Below are positions 33,271 to 41,912 of a DNA stretch of 64,000 bases, piece by piece. The position numbers and the translations under genes are program-made. The DNA is from Arthrobacter ipis (GTDB lineage Bacteria; Actinomycetota; Actinomycetes; Actinomycetales; Micrococcaceae): contig NZ_JAAOXD010000003.1 in the NCBI RefSeq assembly GCF_014694315.1, forward strand, positions 1 to 64,000. The letters are read 5' to 3'. The notes under the pieces were generated by a model, which made no database searches, was not told the origin of the DNA, and was given only the letters and a program-made list of their open reading frames with translations. Every line of letters begins with the position of its first letter. Position 1 is the stretch's first letter.

Positions 33271-33297
33271 CTGTATATCGAATCCCTATATATACAG
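33271..33297. repeat. AT-rich 27-bp inverted repeat
   Basis: CTGTATAT (33271-33278) and ATATACAG (33290-33297) flank an 11-nt spacer that is also AT-rich. It is an isolated low-GC island between the levansucrase terminator and the next promoter (TTGGAA 33341, TAGACT 33366). It resembles a GntR- or phage-type operator, or an Lsr2-bound site. No other feature is seen in this 200-bp gap. Confidence 0.55.
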
Positions 33298-33455
33298 AGC
33301 CGTCTGAGGCACGACTGCAAAGTGCACCTGGCCTGTCAACTTGGAAAGAGGCGCGCCGGCCGGGCTAGACTCGCACGCCGGGGGACCGGGCAGGCGTTCT
33401 TCGGCTGCCCAGCCAGGCCGCCTCAGGCGGCAAAACCACGCCAGGAATGGAAACC

Positions 33456-33914
33456 GTGAAATATCTTGCCCGCCCGCTGTACGCCGCTGCCCTTTTTGCC
33501 GTAGTGGCACTTACCGCCTGCTCCGCGCCTGCCTCCGGCAGTGCGCCGTCGGAGTCTGCAACATCCACGACGCCGGCCCGCAGCGCCGCTCCGACCGCGT
33601 CCGCGAGAGCCGCTTCCGGTCCGTACGGCGGCTACGCCTCGCCGGCTGAAGCCTGTGACGCCATCTCCACGCAAACCACGGGGGCGTCCCTGCTGCCCCT
33701 CTCCGCCGCCCAGGGCAAGACCGCGGAACTGGAGCAGAAGAAAGCGGAGCTTGCGGAGACGGCACAGCGGGTGCCGGAGGCGCTGAAGGCGGACTTCGCG
33801 CGGTTCAACGAGGTGGCGCTGGCGGGGCTCTCCGACCAGAGCGTGTATTCAAACGGCGAGTTCGAGGTCGCCATGGCCCCGGTGACCGGCTGGCTGTCTG
33901 CGAACTGCCACTAA
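33456..33914 (+). CDS. Small hypothetical lipoprotein
   Basis: About 152 aa with a lipoprotein signal ending in LTAC (lipidated Cys near residue 22), a Ser/Ala/Thr/Pro-rich tether to about residue 55, and a small helical domain with two cysteines (ACDAIS near residue 67 and the C-terminal NCH) that may form a disulphide. The GTG at 33456 follows AGGAATGGA; the ATG at 33447 lies inside that ribosome binding site. No family recognised. It is a single gene with its own promoter. Confidence 0.7.
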   Translation: MKYLARPLYAAALFAVVALTACSAPASGSAPSESATSTTPARSAAPTASARAASGPYGGYASPAEACDAISTQTTGASLLPLSAAQGKTAELEQKKAELAETAQRVPEALKADFARFNEVALAGLSDQSVYSNGEFEVAMAPVTGWLSANCH

Positions 33915-34024
33915 GGCTCCACGGGGATTGCGCTGCGCACGGGCCCGCGGGGACGCGGTGCGCGAGGCCCCTGACGTTGTCCGGCCCAGGGGATAGGGTT
34001 GTGTTCAACAGAAGGGGAGTGCTG

Positions 34025-34480
34025 ATGGAATACCAGAATCCACAAACCGCCGCCGTTCGCGTGGACCCTGCCCTGACGCCGGCTGCAGCCGGCGGGCGGA
34101 CCGTGATCTCCGAGACCGCCGTGGCCAAAGTCGCCGGGATCGCGGCCCGGGCCGTGCCCGGCGTGTACTCCCTGGGGACGGGGTCCTCCCGGGCACTCGG
34201 TGCCATCAGGGACGCGGTGGGCAGCTCCGATCACGCCGCAGGCGTGCACGCCGAGGTCGGCGAAACCCAGGTGGCAGTAGACATCACCCTGGTGGCGGTC
34301 TACGGCGCTCCGCTGCATGCCCTGGCCAACCAGGTACGCGCAAGCGTTTATGAGGCCGTCGAAAAACTGGTGGGCCTGCAGGTCATCGAGGTGAACGTCG
34401 AGATTAACGACGTCTACATTGCGCCGCCGGTGAAGCCGACGGGTGCGCCGGCCGTCACCGAGAGGGAGGCGGTCCTGTGA
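34025..34480 (+). CDS. Asp23/Gls24 family envelope stress protein
   Basis: 151 aa. The Asp23/Gls24 domain covers about residues 25-135 (TVISETAVAKVAGIAARAVPGV, in part, and INDVYI near the end). The family is abundant at the membrane in Gram-positives and linked to envelope stress. The ATG at 34025 follows AAGGGGAG. It starts a five-gene operon in which every neighbour overlaps by a few bases, ending with an AmaP-like membrane anchor, so this protein is probably held at the membrane by its partners. Confidence 0.9.
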   Translation: MEYQNPQTAAVRVDPALTPAAAGGRTVISETAVAKVAGIAARAVPGVYSLGTGSSRALGAIRDAVGSSDHAAGVHAEVGETQVAVDITLVAVYGAPLHALANQVRASVYEAVEKLVGLQVIEVNVEINDVYIAPPVKPTGAPAVTEREAVL

Positions 34481-34668
34481 GCCCCACTGTCGTTGGAATC
34501 GCGGCGGGCGCCTTCGTGGCGTTCATGTCGCTACAGTTCGGCCTTTGGGGCTTCCTGATTTCCCTGCTGTTCATGGGAATCGGTGCGCTCCTGGGCCGCG
34601 CCGCAGAAGGGAAACTGGACCTTCGCAGCGTCATCGACGCCATCAGCGGGCGGCGCTCATCCTCATGA
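34477..34668 (+). CDS. Small membrane protein of the Asp23 operon (DUF2273-like)
   Basis: 63 aa with two close hydrophobic segments (about residues 3-20 and 22-41) and a short basic tail. Similar short proteins accompany asp23/amaP in Firmicutes and Actinobacteria. The GTG start overlaps the Asp23 stop by four bases. Confidence 0.75.
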   Translation: MSPTVVGIAAGAFVAFMSLQFGLWGFLISLLFMGIGALLGRAAEGKLDLRSVIDAISGRRSSS

Positions 34669-35066
34669 GCGGGGCAGGCGACACGAGCCAGGCAGCCGAA
34701 GCAGCGACGCCGGGCCGGCAGTACAGCGGCCATAACAGGATCAGCACCCAGGCGCTCACCAGCCTGGCCAAGGCTGCCGCTGCCGATGCCCTGGGCATTC
34801 ATGCCCACGACGTGCGTGCCGACTGGACGGACGACGGCGGCCTGCTGGCTTTGTCACTCGTCGCCCCCATCCGGATTCCCAGCCTGACTGCCGTCCTCCG
34901 CGACCCGGGACGTGTCCCGGCGCTGGGCGGCTCCATCTGGGACAGGACCGTGCACGCCAAGACCGACATTTTGACCAAGGTCACCGAACTCAGCGGTGCG
35001 AGTCTGAGCAGGGTGGACATCCGCATCAGCGGAGCCCACGTCACGGAAGGGGGCAGGGTGCGGTGA
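34665..35066 (+). CDS. Asp23-operon hypothetical protein
   Basis: 133 aa, soluble, no signal peptide. The core (about residues 30-125) has alternating strands and helices with LAKAAAADALGIHAHDV and ILTKVTELSGASLSRVDIRI blocks. The layout recalls a diverged Asp23/Gls24 domain, so it may heterodimerise with the first protein of the operon. The ATG overlaps the previous stop (ATGA). A longer upstream frame lies within the preceding genes and is not needed. Confidence 0.7.
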   Translation: MSGAGDTSQAAEAATPGRQYSGHNRISTQALTSLAKAAAADALGIHAHDVRADWTDDGGLLALSLVAPIRIPSLTAVLRDPGRVPALGGSIWDRTVHAKTDILTKVTELSGASLSRVDIRISGAHVTEGGRVR

Positions 35067-35713
35067 GTTCCGTCGTCGAACAGCAGCATGAGGCCGGCGG
35101 GGACCCGGCGCAGGGCAGTTCCGGTGCGGCGCACGCCGCCGGCATCGACATGCGCCGCGTCCTGCACCGTGAGACCCACTCCTCACGCGCCGTGGCAGCA
35201 GTCATCGCCGGTTCCCTGGTCATCCTGCTCTGCCTTTACGCACTCCTGGAATCCGCGGTGCGCGCCATCGGGCAGCCGCCCTGGCTCATCGATCCGCAGA
35301 CGGCAGCCGAACGGATCGTAGCCCTTCCGGCCGGTCTGCCGCCGCTGCTGCTGGGTGCTGCCGGAGCCGTGACCGCTGCCGTAGGTCTCTTCTTTTTCCT
35401 GAGCGCGGTCCTGCCCGGGCGCCGGGCCAGGCATCTGCTGGCTGACCGGCGGATTGCCGTGGTGGTTGATGATGAGGTCATCGCGGCCGCCCTTGCCCAG
35501 AGGGCTCGCGTGGCGGCCAACGTCACGCAGGAACAGGTGATGGTGGTGGTTTCCCAGCGGCAGGTGTCGGTCAATGTCCGCCCCACATCCGGAGTTCCGA
35601 CCAGCGAGAATGCCATCCTGCAGGCGGTGGAGGACGAACTGGCGGCGATGGAACTGTCGCCCATGCCCCAGGTAACCGTCAACCTATCGACCTCCGGGGT
35701 GGTGGGCGCGTGA
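35063..35713 (+). CDS. DUF6286-like membrane protein of the Asp23 operon
   Basis: 216 aa: a soluble N-terminus, two transmembrane helices (about residues 42-65 and 95-118), then a cytoplasmic C-terminal domain with the VTVNLSTSG end. The C-terminal part resembles the Asp23-like fold seen in AmaP proteins. The GTG start overlaps the preceding gene by four bases. Confidence 0.75.
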   Translation: MSSVVEQQHEAGGDPAQGSSGAAHAAGIDMRRVLHRETHSSRAVAAVIAGSLVILLCLYALLESAVRAIGQPPWLIDPQTAAERIVALPAGLPPLLLGAAGAVTAAVGLFFFLSAVLPGRRARHLLADRRIAVVVDDEVIAAALAQRARVAANVTQEQVMVVVSQRQVSVNVRPTSGVPTSENAILQAVEDELAAMELSPMPQVTVNLSTSGVVGA

Positions 35714-36321
35714 ACGGCACACCCAGGCTTCTCAACCGGATCCTTCTCGGCATTCTTGGCTTCAAGCTGCTGGTGATCGGCGTGCTGCTTGTACTCCTGG
35801 CGGCCGTCCCCGCTGTCGCGGCGTGGTGGCCCTCCTGGTCCAGAGGTGTGTCGGACAACGTCAGTGCGGCCTTCGAGGGCACACAGTTCCCCGGCCGGCA
35901 GGGGAGTTGGCTGTGGGTGGTCCTGGCCCTCGCAGTGGTGCTGCTGATCGGCCTCATGGTTGCGTGGATCGCGCAGCAGGGCAAGGGCCGCACCGACCTT
36001 CTGCTGGCGGCCGAGGATGCGGGCGGCGTTCCCGGCGACATCAGGATCGGCGGGGGAGTGGCCGAGCAGGCACTGAAGAACGCCCTGGCCGACCGCCCCG
36101 ACCTCGCCGGTGCCACGGTCTCGATCTACGACGTCAAGGGCCAGCCGGCGCTGAAGCTCCGGCTGCACCCACGGCCGGGTGTGGCTCCGCAGGCCGTCGC
36201 GGCCGAAGCGGCGGACCTGGTTGACGCGCTGAGCGCTGTGGTGGGCCTGCAGACGCCGGTTCTGGTGCACATCGCGGCCGGCGCGCGGACCCGCTTCAGC
36301 CGCGCCGAGCGGGTCCGCTAG
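35710..36321 (+). CDS. AmaP-like alkaline shock response membrane anchor
   Basis: 203 aa with two N-terminal transmembrane helices (about residues 12-38 and 68-92) and a C-terminal cytoplasmic domain of Asp23-like character (IRIGGGVAEQALKNALADRP). AmaP tethers Asp23 to the membrane in staphylococci; the same role is inferred here from domain layout and operon position. The GTG start overlaps the preceding gene. A terminator shared with the convergent glucosidase follows. Confidence 0.78.
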   Translation: MNGTPRLLNRILLGILGFKLLVIGVLLVLLAAVPAVAAWWPSWSRGVSDNVSAAFEGTQFPGRQGSWLWVVLALAVVLLIGLMVAWIAQQGKGRTDLLLAAEDAGGVPGDIRIGGGVAEQALKNALADRPDLAGATVSIYDVKGQPALKLRLHPRPGVAPQAVAAEAADLVDALSAVVGLQTPVLVHIAAGARTRFSRAERVR

Positions 36322-36337
36322 CTCCGTCATCCAGAGC

Positions 36338-36366
36338 TCTGGCTAGCCGGAAACCGGTTAGCCAGA
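36338..36366. terminator. Bidirectional terminator between the Asp23 operon and alpha-glucosidase
   Basis: TCTGGCTAGCCGG (36338-36350) and CCGGTTAGCCAGA (36354-36366) pair over 13 bp with one G-T and a three-base loop. Confidence 0.8.
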
Positions 36367-36381
36367 ACCCGTCCGTGCCGC

Positions 36382-38214
36382 CTATCCGGCCACGAGGTAT
36401 GCCGCACTGTTGGGCGCAACCACGGCTTCATCAGTGCCTGATTCTGCAGCGCTCGACAGCGCCACCCGGTAACCGTCGGGGACCGGAGTGGGGTCCGCTC
36501 CGGTGTTGGCGACCACCAGGAGATCACGGTTGTGGAATGCCAGGACACCCAGTACTGGGTCGTGGTTGTCCGCCCAGCAGAAGGTTCCGGATCCCAGACC
36601 GTGGTTCCGGCGTGCGGTGAGCGCGGCGCGGTACAGCTCCAATGTGGAGCCTTTGACGCCGTCCTGCCGGTCCGCGGCCAGACCTTCGAAGGATTCGGGC
36701 TGGGGCAGCCAGGGCGCGGCCGGGTCCTGCATAGTGGACGCCTCTGCGAAGCCGTACCCAGGTGCTGCGGATTTCCAGGGCAGCGGCACCCGGCAGCCGT
36801 CGCGCCCGCGCTCAATGCCGTTGGTCCGGAAGAACGTGGGGTCCTGCCGGGCTTCGGCGGGCAGCGTGGTGTGCTCCGGGAGGCCAAGCTCCTCGCCCTG
36901 ATAGATGTACGCGGAGCCGGGGAGGGCCAGGGACACCAGCGAGGCGGCCCGGGCACGGGCCAGGCCCAGGGCTGCATCGGGCTGCTCGTCCTCGGCGGCA
37001 ATCCCCTTCGGGAAGGTGGTGGGATCCTGCAAACCGAAGCGGCTCGGATGGCGCACCGTGTCATGGTTGCTCAGGACCCAGGTGGACGGTGCGCCCACGG
37101 ACGCGGCAGCCTCGAGGGAATCCTCGATGGCCACGGCCATCCGCCGGGCATCCCAGCCGGCCAGCAGGAAGTCGAAGTTGAAGGCCTGCTGCATCTCGTC
37201 CGGCCGGATATACCGCGCGAGACGTTCTGCCGGTTCAACCCACGCCTCGGCCACCAGCATGCGGTCGCCGTCGTACGCGGCCAGGACCCGGTTCCAGTCC
37301 CGGTAAATCTCATGGACGCCGTCCTGGTCAAAGAACGGCGACGGCGGATACAGCGGCGACACTGGTTCGTGTTCCGCGCCCTCGGCGGCGTCCCCGACGG
37401 CGGTGTGCGCCGTATGCGGCTCAACTGCCTCTCCGTGGGCGCCCGGGGGATCCGTCACATGGGCGGCTTCGGCGGAGCCTTCCACCATGGCGGCGACACC
37501 TTCCCAGTCCGGAAGCCCGGCCTCCTTCACCATACCGTGGGCCACATCCACCCGGAAGCCGTCCACGCCCCGGTCCAGCCAGAAGCGGAGCACGGAGCGC
37601 ATCTCCTCCCAGACCTCGGGGTTTTCCCAGTTGAGGTCCGGCTGCTTCGTGTCGAAAAGGTGCAGGTACCAATCCCCGGGGGAGCCGTCGGCGTTTGTGG
37701 TCCGCGTCCAGGCCGGTCCGCCGAAGATGGACTTCCAGTTGTTCGGCGCGAGGTTGCCGTCGCCGGAGCCGGGGACCTCATCCTTCCCCGGCCGGAACAT
37801 GTAACGCTCACGGGCGGCCGAGCCGGGTTCCGCCGCGATGGCCTCCTGGAACCACACATGTTCATCGGAGGTGTGGTTGGGGACCAAGTCGACGATCACC
37901 TTCAGCCCGCGGGCGTGGGCCTCCTCCAGCATGGCGTCGAAGTCGGCCAGCGTACCGAACATAGGGTCCACCTGCCGGTAATCGGCGACGTCGTAGCCGC
38001 CGTCCGCCTGAGGGGACCGGTAGAACGGCGAAAGCCAGACGGCGTCGACCCCGAGCTGCTGCAGGTAGGGCAGGCGTGCCGTGACGCCGGGCAGGTCACC
38101 CATGCCGTCACCGTTCCCGTCGGAAAAGGAGCGGGGATAGATCTGGTAAACAGCTGCGTGGGCCCACCACGCCGTTTTCTCGGAAGCCGGCGTGCTGATG
38201 GGGCGGTGGGTCAT
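36382..38214 (-). CDS. Alpha-glucosidase (glycoside hydrolase family 13)
   Basis: Hydrolyses terminal alpha-glucosidic bonds of maltose, sucrose isomers or trehalose-like sugars in the cytoplasm. The 610-aa TIM-barrel enzyme has nucleophile Asp 223 in GFRVDVAHG, acid/base Glu 323 in VAEAWVE and Asp 385 in SNHDTVRH; it begins with the usual WAHAAVYQIYPRSF. An Ala/Glu/Pro-rich insert lies at about residues 245-285. The start follows GGAGAGG. It is divergent from a sugar ABC system with a LacI operator in between, so uptake and hydrolysis are coordinated. Confidence 0.93.
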   Translation of the reverse strand: MTHRPISTPASEKTAWWAHAAVYQIYPRSFSDGNGDGMGDLPGVTARLPYLQQLGVDAVWLSPFYRSPQADGGYDVADYRQVDPMFGTLADFDAMLEEAHARGLKVIVDLVPNHTSDEHVWFQEAIAAEPGSAARERYMFRPGKDEVPGSGDGNLAPNNWKSIFGGPAWTRTTNADGSPGDWYLHLFDTKQPDLNWENPEVWEEMRSVLRFWLDRGVDGFRVDVAHGMVKEAGLPDWEGVAAMVEGSAEAAHVTDPPGAHGEAVEPHTAHTAVGDAAEGAEHEPVSPLYPPSPFFDQDGVHEIYRDWNRVLAAYDGDRMLVAEAWVEPAERLARYIRPDEMQQAFNFDFLLAGWDARRMAVAIEDSLEAAASVGAPSTWVLSNHDTVRHPSRFGLQDPTTFPKGIAAEDEQPDAALGLARARAASLVSLALPGSAYIYQGEELGLPEHTTLPAEARQDPTFFRTNGIERGRDGCRVPLPWKSAAPGYGFAEASTMQDPAAPWLPQPESFEGLAADRQDGVKGSTLELYRAALTARRNHGLGSGTFCWADNHDPVLGVLAFHNRDLLVVANTGADPTPVPDGYRVALSSAAESGTDEAVVAPNSAAYLVAG

Positions 38215-38239
38215 GGTTGCCTCTCCGGTAACAATTAGG

Positions 38240-38253
38240 TGTAAACGCTTGCA
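38240..38253. promoter_or_regulatory. LacI-type operator between alpha-glucosidase and sugar ABC genes
   Basis: TGTAAACGCTTGCA is a near-palindrome with central CG, differing at one base from the levansucrase operator at 31320. It overlaps a possible -35 (TTGCAT) for the plus-strand operon. A smaller palindrome GTGACAGTCAC lies at 38277-38287. One site can control both divergent promoters. Confidence 0.75.
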
Positions 38254-38340
38254 TATCTTCGGGCAACGTTACTAGTGTGACAGTCACCACATCAACCGCA
38301 CGAATGATTTCCATGTCACTCAGCGAGGAGTCTCCAACCA

Positions 38341-39636
38341 ATGAAAACCCCTAAGTTCTTACTCCCGGTTGCCACTGCCGGCGTGCTCGCCCTGACCCTG
38401 TCTGCCTGCGGGGGCGGCGGGGGCGGCACCACTGGCGGCGGCGGTGCCGGGGGCGGTGACGCCGCCAACAACCTCGACGGCCGCGGTCCCATTACCTACG
38501 TTCAGGGCAAGGACAACAGCAACGTCGTCCGCCCCTTGATCGAGAAGTGGAACGCCGCCCACCCGAACGAGAAGGTGACGTTCAAGGAGCAGACGGACCA
38601 GGCGGACCAGCAGCACGACGACATCGTGCAGCACTTCCAGGCCAAGGATGCCAGCTACGACGTCGTGGACGTTGACGTCGTGTGGACCGCAGAATTCGCC
38701 GCCAAGGGATGGCTCCAGCCGCTGAAGGACAAGATGGCCTTCGATACCAGCGCCATGCTGAAGCCGACCGTCGACAGCGCCACCTACAAGGGAACGCTGT
38801 ACGCAGCCCCGCAGACCTCCGACGGTGCCCTGCTCTACTACCGCAAGGACCTGGTTCCCACCCCGCCCAAGACGTGGGACGAGATGATGGGCATGTGCTC
38901 CATCGCCAAGCAGAACAAGATCGGCTGCTACGCCGGGCAGTTCAGCAAGTATGAGGGCCTGACCGTGAACGCCTCGGAGGCCATCAACTCCGCCGGAGGC
39001 TCCGTTCTGGATGCAGATGGCAAGCCCAGCCTGAACACCGACCAGGCGAAAGCAGGCCTGGAGAACCTGGCCAAGGCCTACGCCGACGGCAACATCCCGA
39101 AGGAGGGCATCACCTTCCAGGAGGAGCAGAGCCGCCAGGCGTTCCAGGACGGAAAGCTCCTCTTCCTGCGCAACTGGCCCTACGTCTACAACCTGGCCAG
39201 CACCGAAGGATCATCCAAGGTGAAGGACAAGCTGGGCATCGCCCCGATTCCCGGCAAGGACGGCCCCGGTGCCTCCTCGCTGGGCGGTCACAGCCTGGCT
39301 GTCAGCGTTTACTCCAAGAACAAAGCAACTGCCTTGGACTTCCTGAAGTTCATGACGTCTGAAGAGACCGAGAAGTTCTACGCCACGCAGGGTTCGCTGG
39401 CTCCCGTGCTGGGCAGCCTTTACACAGACGCCACCCTGGTGAAGAAGCTTCCGTACCTGCCCGTCCTGAAGACCTCGATCGAGAACGCCGTGCCGCGACC
39501 GGTCAGCCCGTTCTACCCGGCGGTCACCAAGGCGATCCAGGACAACGCCTACCCTGCCATCAAGGGCGAGAAGCCGGTGGACGCTGCACTGTCTGACATG
39601 CAGAAGTCCATTGAATCCGCCGGTGCAGGATCGTAG
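38341..39636 (+). CDS. Sugar ABC transporter substrate-binding lipoprotein
   Basis: 431 aa with a lipoprotein signal ending in LSAC (lipidated Cys near residue 23), a Gly-rich tether and a family 1 sugar-binding fold. Context and sequence resemble trehalose/maltose- or alpha-glucoside-binding proteins (ThuE type). The ligand is inferred only from the adjacent alpha-glucosidase. The ATG follows GCGAGGAG. Two permeases follow at short spacing. Confidence 0.9.
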   Translation: MKTPKFLLPVATAGVLALTLSACGGGGGGTTGGGGAGGGDAANNLDGRGPITYVQGKDNSNVVRPLIEKWNAAHPNEKVTFKEQTDQADQQHDDIVQHFQAKDASYDVVDVDVVWTAEFAAKGWLQPLKDKMAFDTSAMLKPTVDSATYKGTLYAAPQTSDGALLYYRKDLVPTPPKTWDEMMGMCSIAKQNKIGCYAGQFSKYEGLTVNASEAINSAGGSVLDADGKPSLNTDQAKAGLENLAKAYADGNIPKEGITFQEEQSRQAFQDGKLLFLRNWPYVYNLASTEGSSKVKDKLGIAPIPGKDGPGASSLGGHSLAVSVYSKNKATALDFLKFMTSEETEKFYATQGSLAPVLGSLYTDATLVKKLPYLPVLKTSIENAVPRPVSPFYPAVTKAIQDNAYPAIKGEKPVDAALSDMQKSIESAGAGS

Positions 39637-39643
39637 TTCTGCC

Positions 39644-40681
39644 ATGGCAACCGAAGTAGGCCCGACGCCGGTCAAGGCACCGGCGTCGGGCGGCACCCCG
39701 ATCCACCACGGCCCCAAGGGCGTAGGTGAGGACAACAAGATTCTGAGTCAGGGAAAGTGGGCCTCGTGGCTCCTCGCCCCGACCGTCATCGCCCTTGCCG
39801 TGGTGATCGTGTACCCGATCATCAGCGCAATCGTGATGTCCTTCCAGAAGGATGCCGGCCTGGATCCGGCCACCGGCCTCTTTACGGCAGGCGGATCGGC
39901 AGGCGTCCAGAACTACGTCAACTGGCTCGCCCAGCAGTGTGCCGCCCCGGCAGGCGGAACGGTGGCGTGCCCGCCGGGTACGCTGGGTGCGCAGTTCTGG
40001 TCGGCCACGGCAACAACGTTCTTCTTCACCGTGGTTACCGTAACCTTCGAGACCGTCCTGGGCTTCTGGATGGCAATGATCATGGCCCGCACCTTCAGGG
40101 GCCGGAGCATGGTCCGTGCTGCTGTACTGGTGCCCTGGGCCATTCCCACCGCCGTCACCGCGAAGCTCTGGTTCTTCATCTTTGCCTTTGAAGGCATCGC
40201 CAACAAGCTGTTCAACACCTCGATCCTGTGGACAGGCAGCGAATGGCCGGCGAAGTGGGCAGTGGTCATCGCGGACGTCTGGAAGACGACCCCCTTCATG
40301 GCCCTGCTGATCCTCGCTGGACTCCAGATGATCCCGGCCGAGGTTTATGAGGCCGCCAAGGTCGACGGTGCCACTGCCTGGCAACGCTTCCGGCTGATTA
40401 CGCTGCCACTGGTGAAGCCCGCCCTCATGGTGGCCATCCTGTTCCGCACCCTGGACGCGCTGCGAATGTTCGACCTCCCGTACATCCTGACCGGCGGCGC
40501 AAACAACACCACTACCCTGTCCATCCTGGTGATCAACCAGATCAGACAAGGGTTCAATGCCGCCGCGGCGTTGTCGACCATCACCTTCATCATCATTTTT
40601 CTTGTCGCGTTCATCTTTGTCCGGTTCCTGGGGGCAAATGTTGTTGAACAGAGCGGCGCCACCGGTAAGGGGAAGAAATGA
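39644..40681 (+). CDS. Sugar ABC transporter permease (MalF type)
   Basis: 345 aa with six transmembrane helices and a long N-terminal cytoplasmic segment. The EAA loop is visible in EAAKVDGATAWQRF, which contacts the ATPase. There is an extracytoplasmic loop with a cysteine pair near residues 100-115. The ATG at 39644 lies seven bases after the binding-protein stop. It overlaps the second permease by four bases. Confidence 0.92.
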   Translation: MATEVGPTPVKAPASGGTPIHHGPKGVGEDNKILSQGKWASWLLAPTVIALAVVIVYPIISAIVMSFQKDAGLDPATGLFTAGGSAGVQNYVNWLAQQCAAPAGGTVACPPGTLGAQFWSATATTFFFTVVTVTFETVLGFWMAMIMARTFRGRSMVRAAVLVPWAIPTAVTAKLWFFIFAFEGIANKLFNTSILWTGSEWPAKWAVVIADVWKTTPFMALLILAGLQMIPAEVYEAAKVDGATAWQRFRLITLPLVKPALMVAILFRTLDALRMFDLPYILTGGANNTTTLSILVINQIRQGFNAAAALSTITFIIIFLVAFIFVRFLGANVVEQSGATGKGKK

Positions 40682-41577
40682 CCGCCGCGACATCCTCCGC
40701 CACAAGCCTGCGGGCGGAGCAGGACCGAGGCCGCCGCAACGCACAGAACAAGGAAAAGTGGGCGCAGGGCAGGACATACATCAGCGCCGCCGTCATCCTG
40801 ATCTGGTGCCTGGCACCGGCGTACTGGATGGTGGTGACGGCGTTCCGCGAGGTGGGCTTCACCTACGACACCTCGATCCTGCCCAGCCATGTCACGCTGG
40901 ACAACTTCAACACCGCGTTCGACACCTCGTTCGGCAACCGGTTCGGCCAGGCGCTGCTCAACAGCGTCTTCATCGGCGGCGTCGTCACGCTGGTGTCGCT
41001 GATTATCGGCGTTTTCGCGGCGTATGCGCTAGCGCGGCTGAACTTCCGGTTCAAGTACCTGGTGCTCGGCTTCATTCTGGGTGCATCCATGTTCCCGGGC
41101 GTTGCCCTGATCACCCCGCTGTTCCAGCTGTTCACCAACATCGGCTGGATGGGCACGTACCAGGCGCTGATCATCCCGAACATTTCATTCGTCTTGCCGC
41201 TGACGGTGTACACCATGACCTCCTTCTTCCGGGAGATGCCATGGGAGCTGGAGGAATCGGCCCGGGTGGACGGCTGCACGCAGGGCCAGGCCTTCCGCAA
41301 GGTCATCATGCCCCTCGCCGCGCCGGCCATCTTCACCACGGCGATCCTGGCGTTCATCTCCTCCTGGAATGAATTCCTGATCGCCAGCCAGCTGTCCAGC
41401 GATGCAACCCAGCCGGTAACGGTGGCCATCGCCAACTTCGCCGGGGCCCAGCCGAACCAGGTTCCGTACACGGCCATCATGGCGGCGGGCACCATCGTCA
41501 CCATTCCGCTGGTCATCCTGGTGCTGGTGTTCCAGCGCAAGATCGTGGCCGGCCTGACGGCGGGCGCTGTCAAGTGA
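40678..41577 (+). CDS. Sugar ABC transporter permease (MalG type)
   Basis: 299 aa with six transmembrane helices and the EAA-type loop EESARVDGCTQGQAF. It partners the preceding permease. No ATPase gene follows, so the complex must use a shared MsiK-type ATPase encoded elsewhere. The start overlaps the previous stop (ATGA). Confidence 0.93.
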   Translation: MTAATSSATSLRAEQDRGRRNAQNKEKWAQGRTYISAAVILIWCLAPAYWMVVTAFREVGFTYDTSILPSHVTLDNFNTAFDTSFGNRFGQALLNSVFIGGVVTLVSLIIGVFAAYALARLNFRFKYLVLGFILGASMFPGVALITPLFQLFTNIGWMGTYQALIIPNISFVLPLTVYTMTSFFREMPWELEESARVDGCTQGQAFRKVIMPLAAPAIFTTAILAFISSWNEFLIASQLSSDATQPVTVAIANFAGAQPNQVPYTAIMAAGTIVTIPLVILVLVFQRKIVAGLTAGAVK

Positions 41578-41837
41578 CGCACGGAGCAGCACCACAGGGC
41601 AGGAAGCCGCAACCGATCGCGCCCAAGCGCGTCCGGTCCGGCGAGGACTTCGACATCATCATCGGATTCCTTGGCTTCTGGGCCGTGGTGCTGCTCGTCG
41701 TCACCGTCTGGATGGAGGTGACGGCGCAGCCCGCCGTCTTCTGGGCGCTGGGGCTGCTGGCCACGCTGCTGGCACTGTATGGCATGGTCAGGCTCCGCAG
41801 GCGCCTGCCGGCGCGCACGGCCACGCGGCGCAAGTAA
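41574..41837 (+). CDS. Small membrane protein in the sugar ABC operon
   Basis: 87 aa: a basic N-terminus, two transmembrane helices (about residues 27-45 and 52-72) and a basic Arg-rich C-terminus. The GTG start overlaps the MalG-type stop by four bases, so it is translated with the transporter. Such proteins recur behind actinobacterial sugar permeases, but their role is unknown; it might stabilise the transporter. Confidence 0.7.
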   Translation: MTHGAAPQGRKPQPIAPKRVRSGEDFDIIIGFLGFWAVVLLVVTVWMEVTAQPAVFWALGLLATLLALYGMVRLRRRLPARTATRRK

Positions 41838-41912
41838 AACCTGCGGGACTAAAATGGATTCCTGCCGCCGGGAAACTGCACGGCGGAATGTATGAGGCTT
41901 GGAGAGGACATC

